Of a DNA stretch of 64,000 nucleotides, positions 7,859-17,238 are shown piece after piece. The notes beneath the pieces are model-generated. The model was not told where the DNA came from. It saw only the letters and a program-made list of their open reading frames with translations, and did no database searches. Every line of letters starts with the position of its first letter. Within the stretch, counting starts at the first letter, position 1. The translations under genes and the position numbers were made by a program. The DNA comes from Fuerstiella sp. Its GTDB lineage: Bacteria; Planctomycetota; Planctomycetia; Planctomycetales; Planctomycetaceae. The stretch is from contig JAQWOH010000019.1 of assembly GCA_029245955.1 (NCBI GenBank), positions 186,001 to 250,000 on the forward strand. Reading direction: 5' to 3'.

Positions 7859-9868
7859 TTAATGAAATGAGGCCTGCTCGGCTTTCGCCAACGGAACCTG
7901 TGGATTAACCGACCGTGGGGGGACCGGATCTGTCGTGGGCGACGGGGCCGGTGAAAGTCTTCTGTCTTCCACCTGTGTCCAGCCAGCTGATAACTGCACG
8001 ACTGCCGAAATGGCGAGCGCCCAAGTTGCTCCCAGTGCTTCAGGAAAAGAAAAATCCTTCAGCATTCCCGTAATGATGATACCAATGACCAATGTGAACA
8101 ATGCGCTGGAAACTCGAAACCGAGCCTTCCGAAAACTATCAATCTGCCACCACCAGCGTCGAGCCGAAAATAACGCGGCAAAGAATATCATGAAGCACGC
8201 GACTGTCGGAAATTGGCTTCCATCTGAGACAGCAACACGGCCGATGAGCACACGGCCACTGCTATGACTTCCATGAAACAGTTCGTCATGACTGATAAGC
8301 AAATATTCGGGCAGCACCGCGGCCAGAAAGCCAACGCCGAGACCGAGGCTTCCAAGACAAAGTCTGCGTGTAAAACTGTCGCCACTCCGACCTTCCCAGA
8401 TCTTTGAGGGAATGATCAGTGCCCATGCTGCCAGCATTGTGACGGCAGCAAAATAGACGGCCTGAGCACTGTCTTCCAGTAGATTTGTCGTAAAAAAGAC
8501 GGCAGCAGTCACGAGGCCCGACGCGGCCAGAGACACGGAGATGGACGTGGACACATCGGTGGCACGGTGCGTTTTCCCAATTTCCCGAAGAGTCGCAGGC
8601 GTATAGACGCGGTCTCGAGTATTTCGTGTCACGGGTCGCGCGGACATCGGTTTTGTCGGAACGGCAGCCTTTGCGGTGGGCGACGCCTTTTTCTGACGGC
8701 GAGCAGGCGCAGGTGGCGGAGTTGAAGCCTTCGTGTATGGCCCCGAACTGGCAGAAAACGGTTCGCCGACAAAAATGCTCAGTAGCTGATAGCCCAAATA
8801 GGCGACTCCACCAACCATGCCTCCAACCGCAACCGAACGCCACATCCCGGACTCCAGAATCAGCCATGCTACGGCACCGCCCACAACCCACTGCAATGGC
8901 GTTGGAATCGCGTTCCAGAATCCGACAAGAACTGCAACTCCGGCCGGGCCAGCTTGCACGGACTCCGTATCGATTTCCACGATAGTCTCAGATTCCATCG
9001 ATCGTACACGCTCAGAACGCAACTCGGCTGGTACAGGGGTTGCCTTCGCTAATGGCACAGGAGCTGTCATGTCGGCCGCGGCCACAACATTGCGGAACTG
9101 TCGCTGAAGTTCTTCGCTACTACTGGTCCTCCGGGCCGGATCCTTTTCCAGAGCCGCTGACAGAACCGGACGAATCTCCTTCGGAAGGCGGGACAAGTCA
9201 GGTTCCGCCGTCAGATGTTTCATCAGAATCTCGGCTGCCGTCTGACCGTCGAACGGCACTTTGCCGGTGAGCATTTCGTACAGCATGATGCCCATTGCGT
9301 AAACGTCGACTTCTCGGCCATAGCGGCCCTTGGCAACTTCAGGCGCCATATAGTACACCGTCCCGACACTCTGAGTCTGAGCGCTGCGGCGACTTTCTGA
9401 GATGTACTTGGACAGTCCGATATCACCAATTTTCACACCACCGGGATCCTGAAAGACATTAGCCGGCTTCAGGTCTCGATGCACAATACCGCGGTCATGT
9501 AAAAAACTAAGTCCGGCCGTTATCCCGTCAAGCCAGAAAAGCACTTCTTCCAACGGCATTCCGCTGGGGTAGTCCTGCAGTACCTCATAAAGGCCGCGAC
9601 CACTGACGAATTCCATGACCACCCAGTAATCGTTGTCAGTGTCCTGTTTGATGTCGAAGATCGTTACAAGGTTGGGGTGCTTGAGATTAAGACACTGCCT
9701 GACACCACGAAGCTCGATATCAAGATTGTTATTCAGTAACTTAAGAGCCACTTCCTTACCGGCGTCGCTCAACGCGTAATACACCTCACCAAATCCACCG
9801 CGGTGGACGGCACGCTTGATGGTGTATCCATCAAGAGGACGTGCTTCTGGTGCAAAGGTGAATTTCAT
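7859..9868 (-). CDS. Membrane Ser/Thr protein kinase (Hanks type)
   Basis: Start at 9868 gives 669 residues. The kinase domain (about 15-270) has the Gly-rich loop RGGFGEVY, Lys43 in VALKLL, HRDLKPAN with catalytic Asp132, DIG in place of DFG (Asp149), and APE. The segment after 280 is Pro/Ala/Thr-rich, then come about seven hydrophobic helices from residue 340 to 640, so the protein is multi-pass with a cytoplasmic N-terminal kinase. An in-frame ATG at 9997 would overlap the FHA gene and adds a stretch without kinase features, so I reject it. The upstream FHA gene may encode a phospho-threonine-reading partner. DIG retains the metal-binding Asp, so activity is expected. Confidence 0.85.
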   Translation of the reverse strand: MKFTFAPEARPLDGYTIKRAVHRGGFGEVYYALSDAGKEVALKLLNNNLDIELRGVRQCLNLKHPNLVTIFDIKQDTDNDYWVVMEFVSGRGLYEVLQDYPSGMPLEEVLFWLDGITAGLSFLHDRGIVHRDLKPANVFQDPGGVKIGDIGLSKYISESRRSAQTQSVGTVYYMAPEVAKGRYGREVDVYAMGIMLYEMLTGKVPFDGQTAAEILMKHLTAEPDLSRLPKEIRPVLSAALEKDPARRTSSSEELQRQFRNVVAAADMTAPVPLAKATPVPAELRSERVRSMESETIVEIDTESVQAGPAGVAVLVGFWNAIPTPLQWVVGGAVAWLILESGMWRSVAVGGMVGGVAYLGYQLLSIFVGEPFSASSGPYTKASTPPPAPARRQKKASPTAKAAVPTKPMSARPVTRNTRDRVYTPATLREIGKTHRATDVSTSISVSLAASGLVTAAVFFTTNLLEDSAQAVYFAAVTMLAAWALIIPSKIWEGRSGDSFTRRLCLGSLGLGVGFLAAVLPEYLLISHDELFHGSHSSGRVLIGRVAVSDGSQFPTVACFMIFFAALFSARRWWWQIDSFRKARFRVSSALFTLVIGIIITGMLKDFSFPEALGATWALAISAVVQLSAGWTQVEDRRLSPAPSPTTDPVPPRSVNPQVPLAKAEQASFH

Positions 9869-9945
9869 AATTTCGGTCCAGCCCGGATTTCGTTTTGTTT
9901 TATGCGAGAACAGTTGAATTTGAATGAGTCGCTGAGTGCAGCACG

Positions 9946-10650
9946 CTATTCCATCTGCTCGACTCGAAACCTGAGTTCTTCTCCTGTTACCACGCAACCG
10001 TGTTTGAGTTCAATGGAATCGTTTGCGACCTGCCCGTTAACACTCAGAGCGACCTTCGACCGACAGCGCAGCATACCGTCACCGGCAAACAGGACAACAA
10101 CGTCAGACCATTGCGTGCAACAAACATGATGGTCTTTCCGCGGCCCCAGCAGACAATGATCCGCCAGCAGGATGATACCGTCAACACTGTGTGACGGTCG
10201 ATGATCACTTTCAAAGTTGATTATGGCGGAAGTGCTCAGAATACTGGGAATTCGAAACCCTAGTCGCACTCGTTCTGCCAGCTGGATTTCATCACCGCTG
10301 CAAAGAACAGTATCCTGACTGACCGTCCGCCCCGAGACCGCCGTTGACTGATGCGCCGTCAGCCGCCATTCTTCACCGTTCCGTTCGATGGAAGCATGCT
10401 TTCGCGAAATATCGGCCAGCAGGGCAATATCAGCGGATTTTTCTTCAAATGACGGCGCGCCGACGACAAAGGATTCACCAACACATAGTTGCCATGCACC
10501 GACACCGTCGATCCACAGCATAAACTTTCTGGACGGACTTATCGCCACCGCATTTCCTTTGAGAGCCGTTTCCCGTTCGGGCACACAGGTATCGCAACAC
10601 CAGCGATTCTGTCTGTGTTGACTGTCCAGTTGGAGAGTGCCCGAATTCAT
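9946..10650 (-). CDS. FHA-domain protein
   Basis: From the ATG at 10650 the protein has 234 residues. A forkhead-associated signature lies in the first half: a Gly-Glu-Ser strand, then the conserved SRKHASIERNGEEW block that binds phosphothreonine, followed by SGDEIQL. A second, FHA-like beta domain may occupy the C-terminal half (LLGPRKDHHVC ... LSVNGQVANDS), where the Ser-Arg-His positions are changed. It has no membrane segment. It is 77 bases upstream of the Ser/Thr kinase gene on the same strand, a typical sensor/effector pairing. A start at 10776 is possible but adds a low-complexity leader. Confidence 0.65.
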   Translation of the reverse strand: MNSGTLQLDSQHRQNRWCCDTCVPERETALKGNAVAISPSRKFMLWIDGVGAWQLCVGESFVVGAPSFEEKSADIALLADISRKHASIERNGEEWRLTAHQSTAVSGRTVSQDTVLCSGDEIQLAERVRLGFRIPSILSTSAIINFESDHRPSHSVDGIILLADHCLLGPRKDHHVCCTQWSDVVVLFAGDGMLRCRSKVALSVNGQVANDSIELKHGCVVTGEELRFRVEQME

Positions 10651-10763
10651 TGTATCGAATCGCTGAGGAGTAACGTCGTCCTGATGTGACTTCGTTGGAA
10701 CGTGAATTTGTTTACTTTGGATCAGTATTGTTTGTGACCGGAGGCAATTTGCAGCATGAAAAT

Positions 10764-10793
10764 GCTCCGAGCTCAAGCCTTTGAGCCCGGAGC
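10764..10793 (-). terminator. Hairpin terminator downstream of the coiled-coil gene
   Basis: Two 13-base arms pair around a four-base loop with a single mismatch. Read on the minus strand, the stem is GC-rich and is followed by ATTTTC. It lies about 120 bases beyond the stop of the coiled-coil gene at 10916 and before the FHA gene, so it should separate the two transcripts. Confidence 0.6.
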
Positions 10794-10915
10794 AAGTGTG
10801 TGTCCCGGTTCAGCGGCGGTTTCCCGTCCCGCCATGCTGAATCTGATTCAGTGAGATTCCTGGAATCGCTTACGCTTTGATCTGCTCGTCCTGACGCGAT
10901 CAGCGTGCCAGTAAA

Positions 10916-11734
10916 TCAGATTGAGCTGTTGCTGTCCGCTTCTGCCACGGTTTCGTCAGCCACAAGACCAAAATGCTGATCAATTTCGGTCACAACATCC
11001 GTCTGCAATTCGACGGATTCCACTTCGACAGGAATTCGTCCCAGGACATGGCCTTCCGTTTCGAGCATTGATTCCCGAACATCCAGCACATGATTCAGGT
11101 CCTTGATCAACCCCTCGACACGAGCGAGCTTCGTGTCATCAACTTCGATGTTGTTGACCGCTTCCGCTGCCTGAATCGTCTTCAAACGAGCCTCGACCTG
11201 AGACACAAGTACGGACAGTTCCTGCTTTCGTCCCAGCATGCTATCCAGTTTCTGCTGATTGGCTCTCAACGTCTGCTTCTGAGCCGTCAGAATCTGCCGA
11301 TCACGTTTCACAGCATCTTCGCCCGCGCGAAATGCCTCAAATCGCTGGGACAGATCAGATTCCACCTCGCCACGAGTATATGACACGTGACGATAAGTGA
11401 ACTTGTCACCTGAACTGCTGAGATCAGATCGCAAAGCGATAATCGCGTCTTTCTGGCCGGTCAGATGAGATTCCTTTTTGACAATATCGCGTTCCAGGTC
11501 CTTTACGTCGACACTCTGCTCGGCCACCACGGTCATGTGCTGACGAATCTCAGGCATCAGTTTGTCGATCTCATTGCGGATCCGATCGAGTTCGAATTCC
11601 GGTGTGATCTCAGACTTCACCGCATCCCGGACATTTGTGCACGCCGTCGTGGCGTAACTGAACATGTCCTTTCCCAGGACAAATCCGGCAACAAGGGTCG
11701 CAGCCAGCGATCCGACAATCATTTTCTTCAACAT
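10916..11734 (-). CDS. Exported coiled-coil protein
   Basis: The start at 11734 follows AGGAGAG with good spacing. An in-frame ATG at 11785 would translate the CA/TG dinucleotide repeat as Cys-Val, so I reject it. The 272-residue product has a signal peptide (MLKKMIVGSLAATLVAGFVLG). It is then almost entirely heptad-rich helix, with two likely coiled-coil blocks at about 45-95 and 125-215, and an acidic tail. No enzymatic motif is present. Similar exported coiled-coil proteins are common in planctomycetes, where a structural envelope role is suspected. The leader carries a (TG)9 tract on this strand. Confidence 0.7.
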   Translation of the reverse strand: MLKKMIVGSLAATLVAGFVLGKDMFSYATTACTNVRDAVKSEITPEFELDRIRNEIDKLMPEIRQHMTVVAEQSVDVKDLERDIVKKESHLTGQKDAIIALRSDLSSSGDKFTYRHVSYTRGEVESDLSQRFEAFRAGEDAVKRDRQILTAQKQTLRANQQKLDSMLGRKQELSVLVSQVEARLKTIQAAEAVNNIEVDDTKLARVEGLIKDLNHVLDVRESMLETEGHVLGRIPVEVESVELQTDVVTEIDQHFGLVADETVAEADSNSSI

Positions 11735-12064
11735 CGTCTCTCTCCTGAACGTCAAACACTGTGGGAAACACACACACACACACACATGTGACGCAAACGA
11801 TCGTCACACTCTCTGATTCGCCACACCTTCAGAATGCCTGGCCGATTTTCGGCATTTTTCCTGAAAATTGCCGGGAGTCACGAAAACCAGAAGAAACCAA
11901 GCACTTTCGCCGCGCCGAATGATGTAATTCGACGACTGTCGAAGATTCCTGGCAGAATTCTTTGAACTGCTGAACAAACGGGTGCGTTAAGGATCCTGTA
12001 TTGGCGAAGTGCGACAACCTGTTCAATTGCGAAAGAATCTTTACTCAAACGGCGGGAGAGAAAA
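11735..12064. other. Divergent intergenic region with a short hairpin
   Basis: These 330 bases separate the coiled-coil gene (minus) from the small membrane protein gene (plus). They hold the dinucleotide tract at 11769-11786 and a GCCGA/TCGGC hairpin at 11841-11853, followed by ATTTTTCC on the plus strand, which looks terminator-like although no plus-strand gene precedes it. No protein gene is evident. Confidence 0.4.
11769..11786. repeat. (CA)9 dinucleotide tract in the leader of the coiled-coil gene
   Basis: Nine CA units (TG on the transcribed strand) lie 35-52 bases upstream of the coiled-coil gene start. Slippage here would change promoter or leader spacing but not the reading frame. 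Confidence 0.85.
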
Positions 12065-12538
12065 ATGAAGACAGACAGACAACCTGCTGCCCGACCAATG
12101 AAAAAATGTCGATTCATGGCTGGCCTGACTTTAAGCACCTGTGGTGTCGCCACCATGTTGATGGTCGCAGCCGGAACCTTGCAACACCTCGGCATAAACG
12201 GACGACTTTCATTGCCCGCTGTCGGCATATGCATGATTATTGGCCTGATGCTTCTTGGCGGAGGCTTCGGAATCATGGCCACATCCTCTGCAACGTTTGA
12301 CGACCACGAATTCGACCGGCTGATGGAAGCTGGAAATCTACCAGTCGTGACGCCACAGGATGAATCGCGTGGATTTGAAATTCTCCAACACACAAATGCT
12401 GATGAGCACGTACTGAACGATCTGCTGCCGACACACGAACCGCAGGCTGAACTCACGAAGCTGGCGTGTAAGAATGGAGACGTCCGCGTGCAGAAACCGA
12501 CTTCTCACAGCGTACCAACGCCGCAGACAACGGCCTGA
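12065..12538 (+). CDS. Small membrane protein with two helices and a soluble tail
   Basis: The 157-residue protein has hydrophobic segments near residues 18-38 and 48-70, then a polar C-terminal tail of about 85 residues with no recognised motif. GGGAGAG lies four bases before the ATG, supporting this start. It stands alone between the divergent coiled-coil gene and the peptidase gene. Function is unknown. Confidence 0.6.
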   Translation: MKTDRQPAARPMKKCRFMAGLTLSTCGVATMLMVAAGTLQHLGINGRLSLPAVGICMIIGLMLLGGGFGIMATSSATFDDHEFDRLMEAGNLPVVTPQDESRGFEILQHTNADEHVLNDLLPTHEPQAELTKLACKNGDVRVQKPTSHSVPTPQTTA

Positions 12539-12964
12539 ACAATCTGTTCACCACACGCCCTGGCAACTCGACGCGTAACTGAGGGATGTACGGGAAATGA
12601 CGTTGTCTGGAGTCCCTGGCTCACGCATGGGGTGCCCGGTGCGTGCAACGACTTCTAAGCACAACACAGGCTGAGGGTGAACATTTTCCCTGTCCGACCT
12701 GGAAACTTGTTATCATCACGTCGATTTTGTCTCGACACCCAAATGCTGACGCAGCATGATGTTTCGTTATCTGCCAGGACTGAACCCCAACAGATTCAGA
12801 TTCAGTATAGATCATCGAGCAGCACACTAAATTTATTCTGCACGGGAACTGACAACCAAGGTCAACGGTAAGATCCATGGGGCACGTCCGTCCTGGTGCT
12901 GACGGACAGCAGGAACGCAGTCTCTGGAATCGTATGCTGCCAACGACTGGACCGAAGGACTGGC
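12539..12964. other. Intergenic region before the M28 peptidase
   Basis: This interval of 426 bases has open frames on both strands, but none shows a ribosome-binding site or a recognisable domain. It presumably contains the promoter of the peptidase gene. Confidence 0.4.
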
Positions 12965-14344
12965 ATGAGCATCGACTGGAGAACGACCGACTGCTGGCTG
13001 ATGGGTGAAGCGTCAGTGGGGTCAAAGATCGCTGATCACGTCAAGGTTCTGTGCGACGACATAGGAGTGCGCTGGGCAGGCACTGATAACGAATTCGCGG
13101 CCGCGGAATATGTCGCCACGCAGTTTCAACTGCTCAATCTGCAGGATCGGTCTGTCGAAACATTCAGTTTGCGCACAGCTGACTGCCATGCTGCATCACT
13201 GAAAGTCGTCACTGAGAACGCGTGGCGCATTGACACTCGCCCATGTCTGTTCTGCCCGTCGATTGACGTCGAAGCCCGACTGGTGAATGTCGGTTACGGC
13301 ATGCCGCATGAACTTAAATCGCTCGGAAATGTGCTTTCGGGCTGCGTTGCCTTGATCAAGTCCGAATACGAACCGTTCACCGAGCCGCGTCTGCTCACCG
13401 TCCGACTCAGAGATCTTGCGAATGCAGGTGTGGTTGCGGCCGTCACAGGCAGCCCGCACTATGGGCGTCGAATGAGTCACACGTCTGCCTCGGACTGGCG
13501 AGACGATGCGACGTTGGTACCACTTCCACTGGTCCAGACTTCCCGGGAAGACGCGGCTCGCCTGCAGGACCGCGCTGTTGCCGGAGCCAGAATTTCCGTT
13601 CGAGTTGACTCTGATCTTCGGAGTACAACGTCCTGGAATACGCTGGCAAAACTACCGGGGGCGCTGATCCCGGAACAGAGCATTGTGCTGGGAGCTCACC
13701 ACGACACAACACCTGATTCGCTCGGAGCCAACGATAATGGTGCGGGCGTGGCAGTGCTGCTTGAGACCGCACGGCTGTTAGCTGGTGTCTGCAATGCGAT
13801 GGACGTTCACCCCGGCCGAACAATCCAATTCGTGTCATTTGGCGCAGAAGAGCAGGGACTCCAGGGTTCGACTGCATTCGTCGAGCGTCACTTTGGCCCT
13901 GAGCCGAAACCACAATTCATGCTGGCTCTTGATGAACTGGCCACAGGACCGATCAAAGGCACCGTGCTGCAGTTTCCTGAACTGCAGGAGCTGATTCAGG
14001 ACCAGTTGAGCGACCTGAACGAAGGCCTGCAGTGTCATGTACTGTCACAACTGGATGCGTCCGGAGATATGTTTCCGTTCGCACGTCGTGGGATTCCGTC
14101 TTCGTTTTTGTGGCGATGGCGGTTTGTCGGTCGGCACCCGGAAACGGCGTATGGGCACAGCAACGCGGATACTCCGGACAAGTTGCGCGTTCGCGAGCTA
14201 AAGGATTATGCCGGCATACTGGCCAGATTCCTGCTGCGCCTGTCGCACGTTCCGTCTGCGGACTGGCCCGAAAACCGATTGGACATTAACGAAATTGTGA
14301 AACGTATCGAAGCCGAACGAGGTGCCGTGTTTCGCACGATGTAG
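12965..14344 (+). CDS. M28-family zinc peptidase
   Basis: The start at 12965 follows GAAGGA at five-base spacing and gives 459 residues. An upstream in-frame ATG at 12896 lacks a site. Zinc ligands of M28 aminopeptidases are visible: His245 and Asp in GAHHDTTPD, then NDNGAG with the bridging Asp, the catalytic glutamates of FGAEEQG, DELATG, and the final His in GHSNADTPDKL. Residues 80-220 carry a PA-like insertion. No signal peptide is seen, so it may act in the cytoplasm as an aminopeptidase or N-acyl amino acid hydrolase. It precedes the amidohydrolase cluster, which suggests a role in peptide or amide breakdown. Confidence 0.8.
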   Translation: MSIDWRTTDCWLMGEASVGSKIADHVKVLCDDIGVRWAGTDNEFAAAEYVATQFQLLNLQDRSVETFSLRTADCHAASLKVVTENAWRIDTRPCLFCPSIDVEARLVNVGYGMPHELKSLGNVLSGCVALIKSEYEPFTEPRLLTVRLRDLANAGVVAAVTGSPHYGRRMSHTSASDWRDDATLVPLPLVQTSREDAARLQDRAVAGARISVRVDSDLRSTTSWNTLAKLPGALIPEQSIVLGAHHDTTPDSLGANDNGAGVAVLLETARLLAGVCNAMDVHPGRTIQFVSFGAEEQGLQGSTAFVERHFGPEPKPQFMLALDELATGPIKGTVLQFPELQELIQDQLSDLNEGLQCHVLSQLDASGDMFPFARRGIPSSFLWRWRFVGRHPETAYGHSNADTPDKLRVRELKDYAGILARFLLRLSHVPSADWPENRLDINEIVKRIEAERGAVFRTM

Positions 14345-14488
14345 GACTGCAACGCCGCGGCTGGCCGTGAACCGGCGCGTGTCAGGACATGTCAGCCTGA
14401 ACCCCCTGCAAGAATGTACTCACAGCAAAGGGCCATATTGCCGGACGAATTTTCTGATCGCGTGAACACGGCACTGGATGGCAGTGCA

Positions 14489-15337
14489 TTATCCGTTCAG
14501 CCCCAGAATTTGAAGACTGTCACGTTGAATCAAAGCTTCAATCTCATCAGCCTGCAATCGCGGCAGAGAAGTTCCTTCAACCTGTTCATTCAACTTTCTC
14601 ATACCATCAATCGATGCATCCACAGTCGTGAATGGATAATCACTGCCAAACAACAACTTGTCCCAGACGCCATATTCCTGAACCAGCATCAGACTGTGAT
14701 ACAGCTGAAACGGCCGATAATGTAATGCACTGACATCGGTGTAAACGTTTGTGTGCTTGCGCACCACCGCGACACATTCGTGTTCATACGGATGACCAAG
14801 GTGTGCCATGATCATTTTTACATCCGGAAAACGGATTGCCACACAATCCAGATGTCGCGGCAACGTACACTCCAGCGGCGCCTGCGCGATAAACGTCGTA
14901 CCGGTGTGCAGCAGCACAGGAAGTGAGTGCTGCGTGGCATATTCCCACAGGGGATTAAGTCGTTCATCATCCGGTTGAAATCCGGCATACATGGAAAGCA
15001 GTTTTATCCCCCGCAATCCAAGTTCCTGATGACCGTACATCATTTCCTGCTGCCATCCATCCTGAGTAGGGTCCAGCGACAGGAAGCCAATCAACTTCTC
15101 AGGATGAGCTGACACGTACTCCGCCACATAGCGATCATCAACCCACAGGCCGCTCAGTCGTGCCTTGCCACCGAAGACGATTGTTCGGTCAACCTGAGTG
15201 GCCCCGGCCATGTATTCGTCATAGCGCACCGTCAGATCCACTTCAGCCCCCGCTCGTGCCCGACGCGCCTGCTGCTGAAAATCATCATTAAAATGCGTGG
15301 GATACTGCCACGTGTGGCTGTGTACGTCGACGATCAT
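14489..15337 (-). CDS. Amidohydrolase-2 family hydrolase (paralogue 1)
   Basis: The start at 15337 follows GAGGTG and gives 282 residues. It has the metal-dependent TIM-barrel signature of amidohydrolase family 2: HSH (His6, His8) at the end of strand 1, His in LLHTGTTF, His in MAHLGHPYEH, and Asp in FGSDYPF. Members hydrolyse or decarboxylate ring or lactone substrates; the substrate here is unknown. It is convergent to the peptidase and divergent from the DMFase-like genes. It resembles the protein at 20146-21042 along its full length, including the LHYRP and HPYEHECV / HPWEDECV blocks, so the two are paralogues. Confidence 0.8.
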   Translation of the reverse strand: MIVDVHSHTWQYPTHFNDDFQQQARRARAGAEVDLTVRYDEYMAGATQVDRTIVFGGKARLSGLWVDDRYVAEYVSAHPEKLIGFLSLDPTQDGWQQEMMYGHQELGLRGIKLLSMYAGFQPDDERLNPLWEYATQHSLPVLLHTGTTFIAQAPLECTLPRHLDCVAIRFPDVKMIMAHLGHPYEHECVAVVRKHTNVYTDVSALHYRPFQLYHSLMLVQEYGVWDKLLFGSDYPFTTVDASIDGMRKLNEQVEGTSLPRLQADEIEALIQRDSLQILGLNG

Positions 15338-15594
15338 TTTCACCTCACAACTGTATGAGATCTGCAACAATACAATCGCAAATATCGTTCATGGAGACAA
15401 CAGTCGAGGAAATTCATTCTCCTGATTCGGCGGGATGTATCGGAATCTCGCCTCAACAGACAGCATCACCGAAAGGCCGAATGATTCGGACCACTGGCTC
15501 TGAGGATACTTTATGTTAGCCTTTCAATGCTGGGCACTGGCGGGTCCAGTGGTTCACCAGAGGAAAACAGACTGTCCGGGAAAGGCCACTGAAC

Positions 15595-17193
15595 ATGCTT
15601 GTGGGATATGTCAGTGATGAACGTTACGTCGCGTTGGCTGATGTACTGTTCGAATTTCGAAGCCATGACGGCGTTGTCGCAGCCCAATCCGGAATTTCAG
15701 GGGCTGTCTACGCGGATATTTCACCGGGCGACTATGAAGTTGTCCTGGGCCGGAGTGGATATGGTTCAAAAATCGTCGCCGTCCAGATTCAGAAAAACAT
15801 CCCGTATCAGTTCCGTCTGTTGTCGGACGGTCTGCTGGGTTACGTCTGGCCTCGCTGTGTAAAGTCCGGTGAGCAGTCTGAATTTCGAGTACACGCAGTC
15901 GAAGAATACGAACTGGAACTCCGGCGTTACGGTGCAGAGAAAGAGTTCATCCGCCGCATCGGTACGTTCGACGAACACGGACCGCGCGCCACGATGCAGA
16001 TTACTCCCGACGGCGATTACACGCAGACCGGTATCGAATGGAACAAACATGGCTACCACAGCAAAGCGCTGAATCAGTTTATTAGAGCTCCTGATCGTTC
16101 CGGCTTGTATTACTTCCATGCACGATGCAAATCGGGACTGTCATTCACATTCCCATGGGTTGTAGCTCCTGACAGGCCGCGTTCTAAAGTTGCAGTGCTG
16201 GCGTCAGACATCACATGGAACGCGTACAACAGCTTCGGTGGTCGCAGCAACTATATCAATGCAGACAAACTACCACCGACACCCATCATCAACTCACGTC
16301 TGGAACTCAAGCGATATACGCAGCAGGAACACCGCACTTACGATCAGGACATCTATGAACCTCTGTCGCTGGAACGACCGGATCCGTACAACCACATCGC
16401 TGAAAGCGAGCAGCTGACCGATCCGATTGCCGGTCGCCAGGGTTGCCATCTGGCAGCCGCTGAATGGCGGCTACTGGGCTGGATGGAACGTAAAGGACTG
16501 GATTACGACTTCTACGGTGAAACACAGTTTCACTTTGACCAGGTTCCGCTGGATGAATACCGCGTGCTGGTCATCAGCACTCATCCGGAATACTGGTCGG
16601 CAGACATGTACTTTCGACTGAAACGCTGGGTATTCGAAGGCGGTGGGCGTTTGATGTACCTTGGCGGTAACGGCCTGAACTGCGAGGTCGAGTTTCTCGA
16701 CGATCATCGCGTCGTATACCAGAACACGAACTGGAGTCACTCGGAACCACAGTTCGCCCCCGATGGAAGTGAATACGAAAGCCGTTTCGCCAAACGGCAG
16801 GAATCAGAAGCCAATTTGCTGGGAGTCGTTTTTACGTTTCCGGGAATCATGACTGCTGCACCGTATGAGGTGACGATGGCGGATCACTGGTGCCTTGAAG
16901 GAACGGGCCTGAAGAATGGCGACATCTTCGGACAGAAGAGTCTGCATCTGCGGGTCCCCGGCGGAGCCTCCGGTCATGAGACGGACAAGGTGTCGGCATC
17001 ATCGCCATCAAATGCACAGGTGCTGGCCAGGGGGCTGAACCCCGATGGCGGTGGTGCAGAAATTGTAATTCATGAACCTGACGGAGGGGGTGCGGTGTTT
17101 TCCGTGGGGTCCATCTGCTGGCCGAGTTCTGTGCTTGTCGATGAATCGGTCTCAAGAATTACAGAAAATGTTCTGCGACGATTCATGGACTGA
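15595..17193 (+). CDS. N,N-dimethylformamidase large-subunit-like protein (paralogue 1)
   Basis: The 532-residue protein has an N-terminal carboxypeptidase-regulatory-like beta domain (1-65) and a middle beta region (70-195). The C-terminal domain is typical of dimethylformamidase beta subunits: SDITWNAYNSFGGRSNY, FYGETQFHFD, HPEYWS (His330), and GGGRLMYLGGNG. In DMFase this region binds a mononuclear iron through Tyr and Glu and hydrolyses an amide bond. No signal peptide is seen. The neighbouring gene is a full-length paralogue only 45 bases downstream, and an MFS carrier and amidohydrolase follow, so it is likely part of an amide or N-acyl substrate pathway. The true substrate is unknown. 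Confidence 0.75.
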   Translation: MLVGYVSDERYVALADVLFEFRSHDGVVAAQSGISGAVYADISPGDYEVVLGRSGYGSKIVAVQIQKNIPYQFRLLSDGLLGYVWPRCVKSGEQSEFRVHAVEEYELELRRYGAEKEFIRRIGTFDEHGPRATMQITPDGDYTQTGIEWNKHGYHSKALNQFIRAPDRSGLYYFHARCKSGLSFTFPWVVAPDRPRSKVAVLASDITWNAYNSFGGRSNYINADKLPPTPIINSRLELKRYTQQEHRTYDQDIYEPLSLERPDPYNHIAESEQLTDPIAGRQGCHLAAAEWRLLGWMERKGLDYDFYGETQFHFDQVPLDEYRVLVISTHPEYWSADMYFRLKRWVFEGGGRLMYLGGNGLNCEVEFLDDHRVVYQNTNWSHSEPQFAPDGSEYESRFAKRQESEANLLGVVFTFPGIMTAAPYEVTMADHWCLEGTGLKNGDIFGQKSLHLRVPGGASGHETDKVSASSPSNAQVLARGLNPDGGGAEIVIHEPDGGGAVFSVGSICWPSSVLVDESVSRITENVLRRFMD

Positions 17194-17238
17194 ACATTGC
17201 AGACAGAAAGCGTGCTGCATGTCAGGAAGGGGGCGAAT

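Noticed and set aside
9869-9997. Upstream in-frame start of the Ser/Thr kinase
   Set aside because: The extra 43 residues overlap the end of the FHA gene and show no kinase features; the ATG at 9868 begins directly before the kinase domain.
11735-11785. Upstream in-frame start of the coiled-coil protein
   Set aside because: It would translate the dinucleotide tract as a Cys-Val run ahead of a complete signal peptide, whereas the ATG at 11734 has an AGGAGAG site.
12621-13025. Minus-strand open frame of 134 codons overlapping the peptidase start
   Set aside because: Composition is Ser/Arg/Cys-rich, typical of an antisense shadow, and it overlaps a gene with clear zinc motifs.
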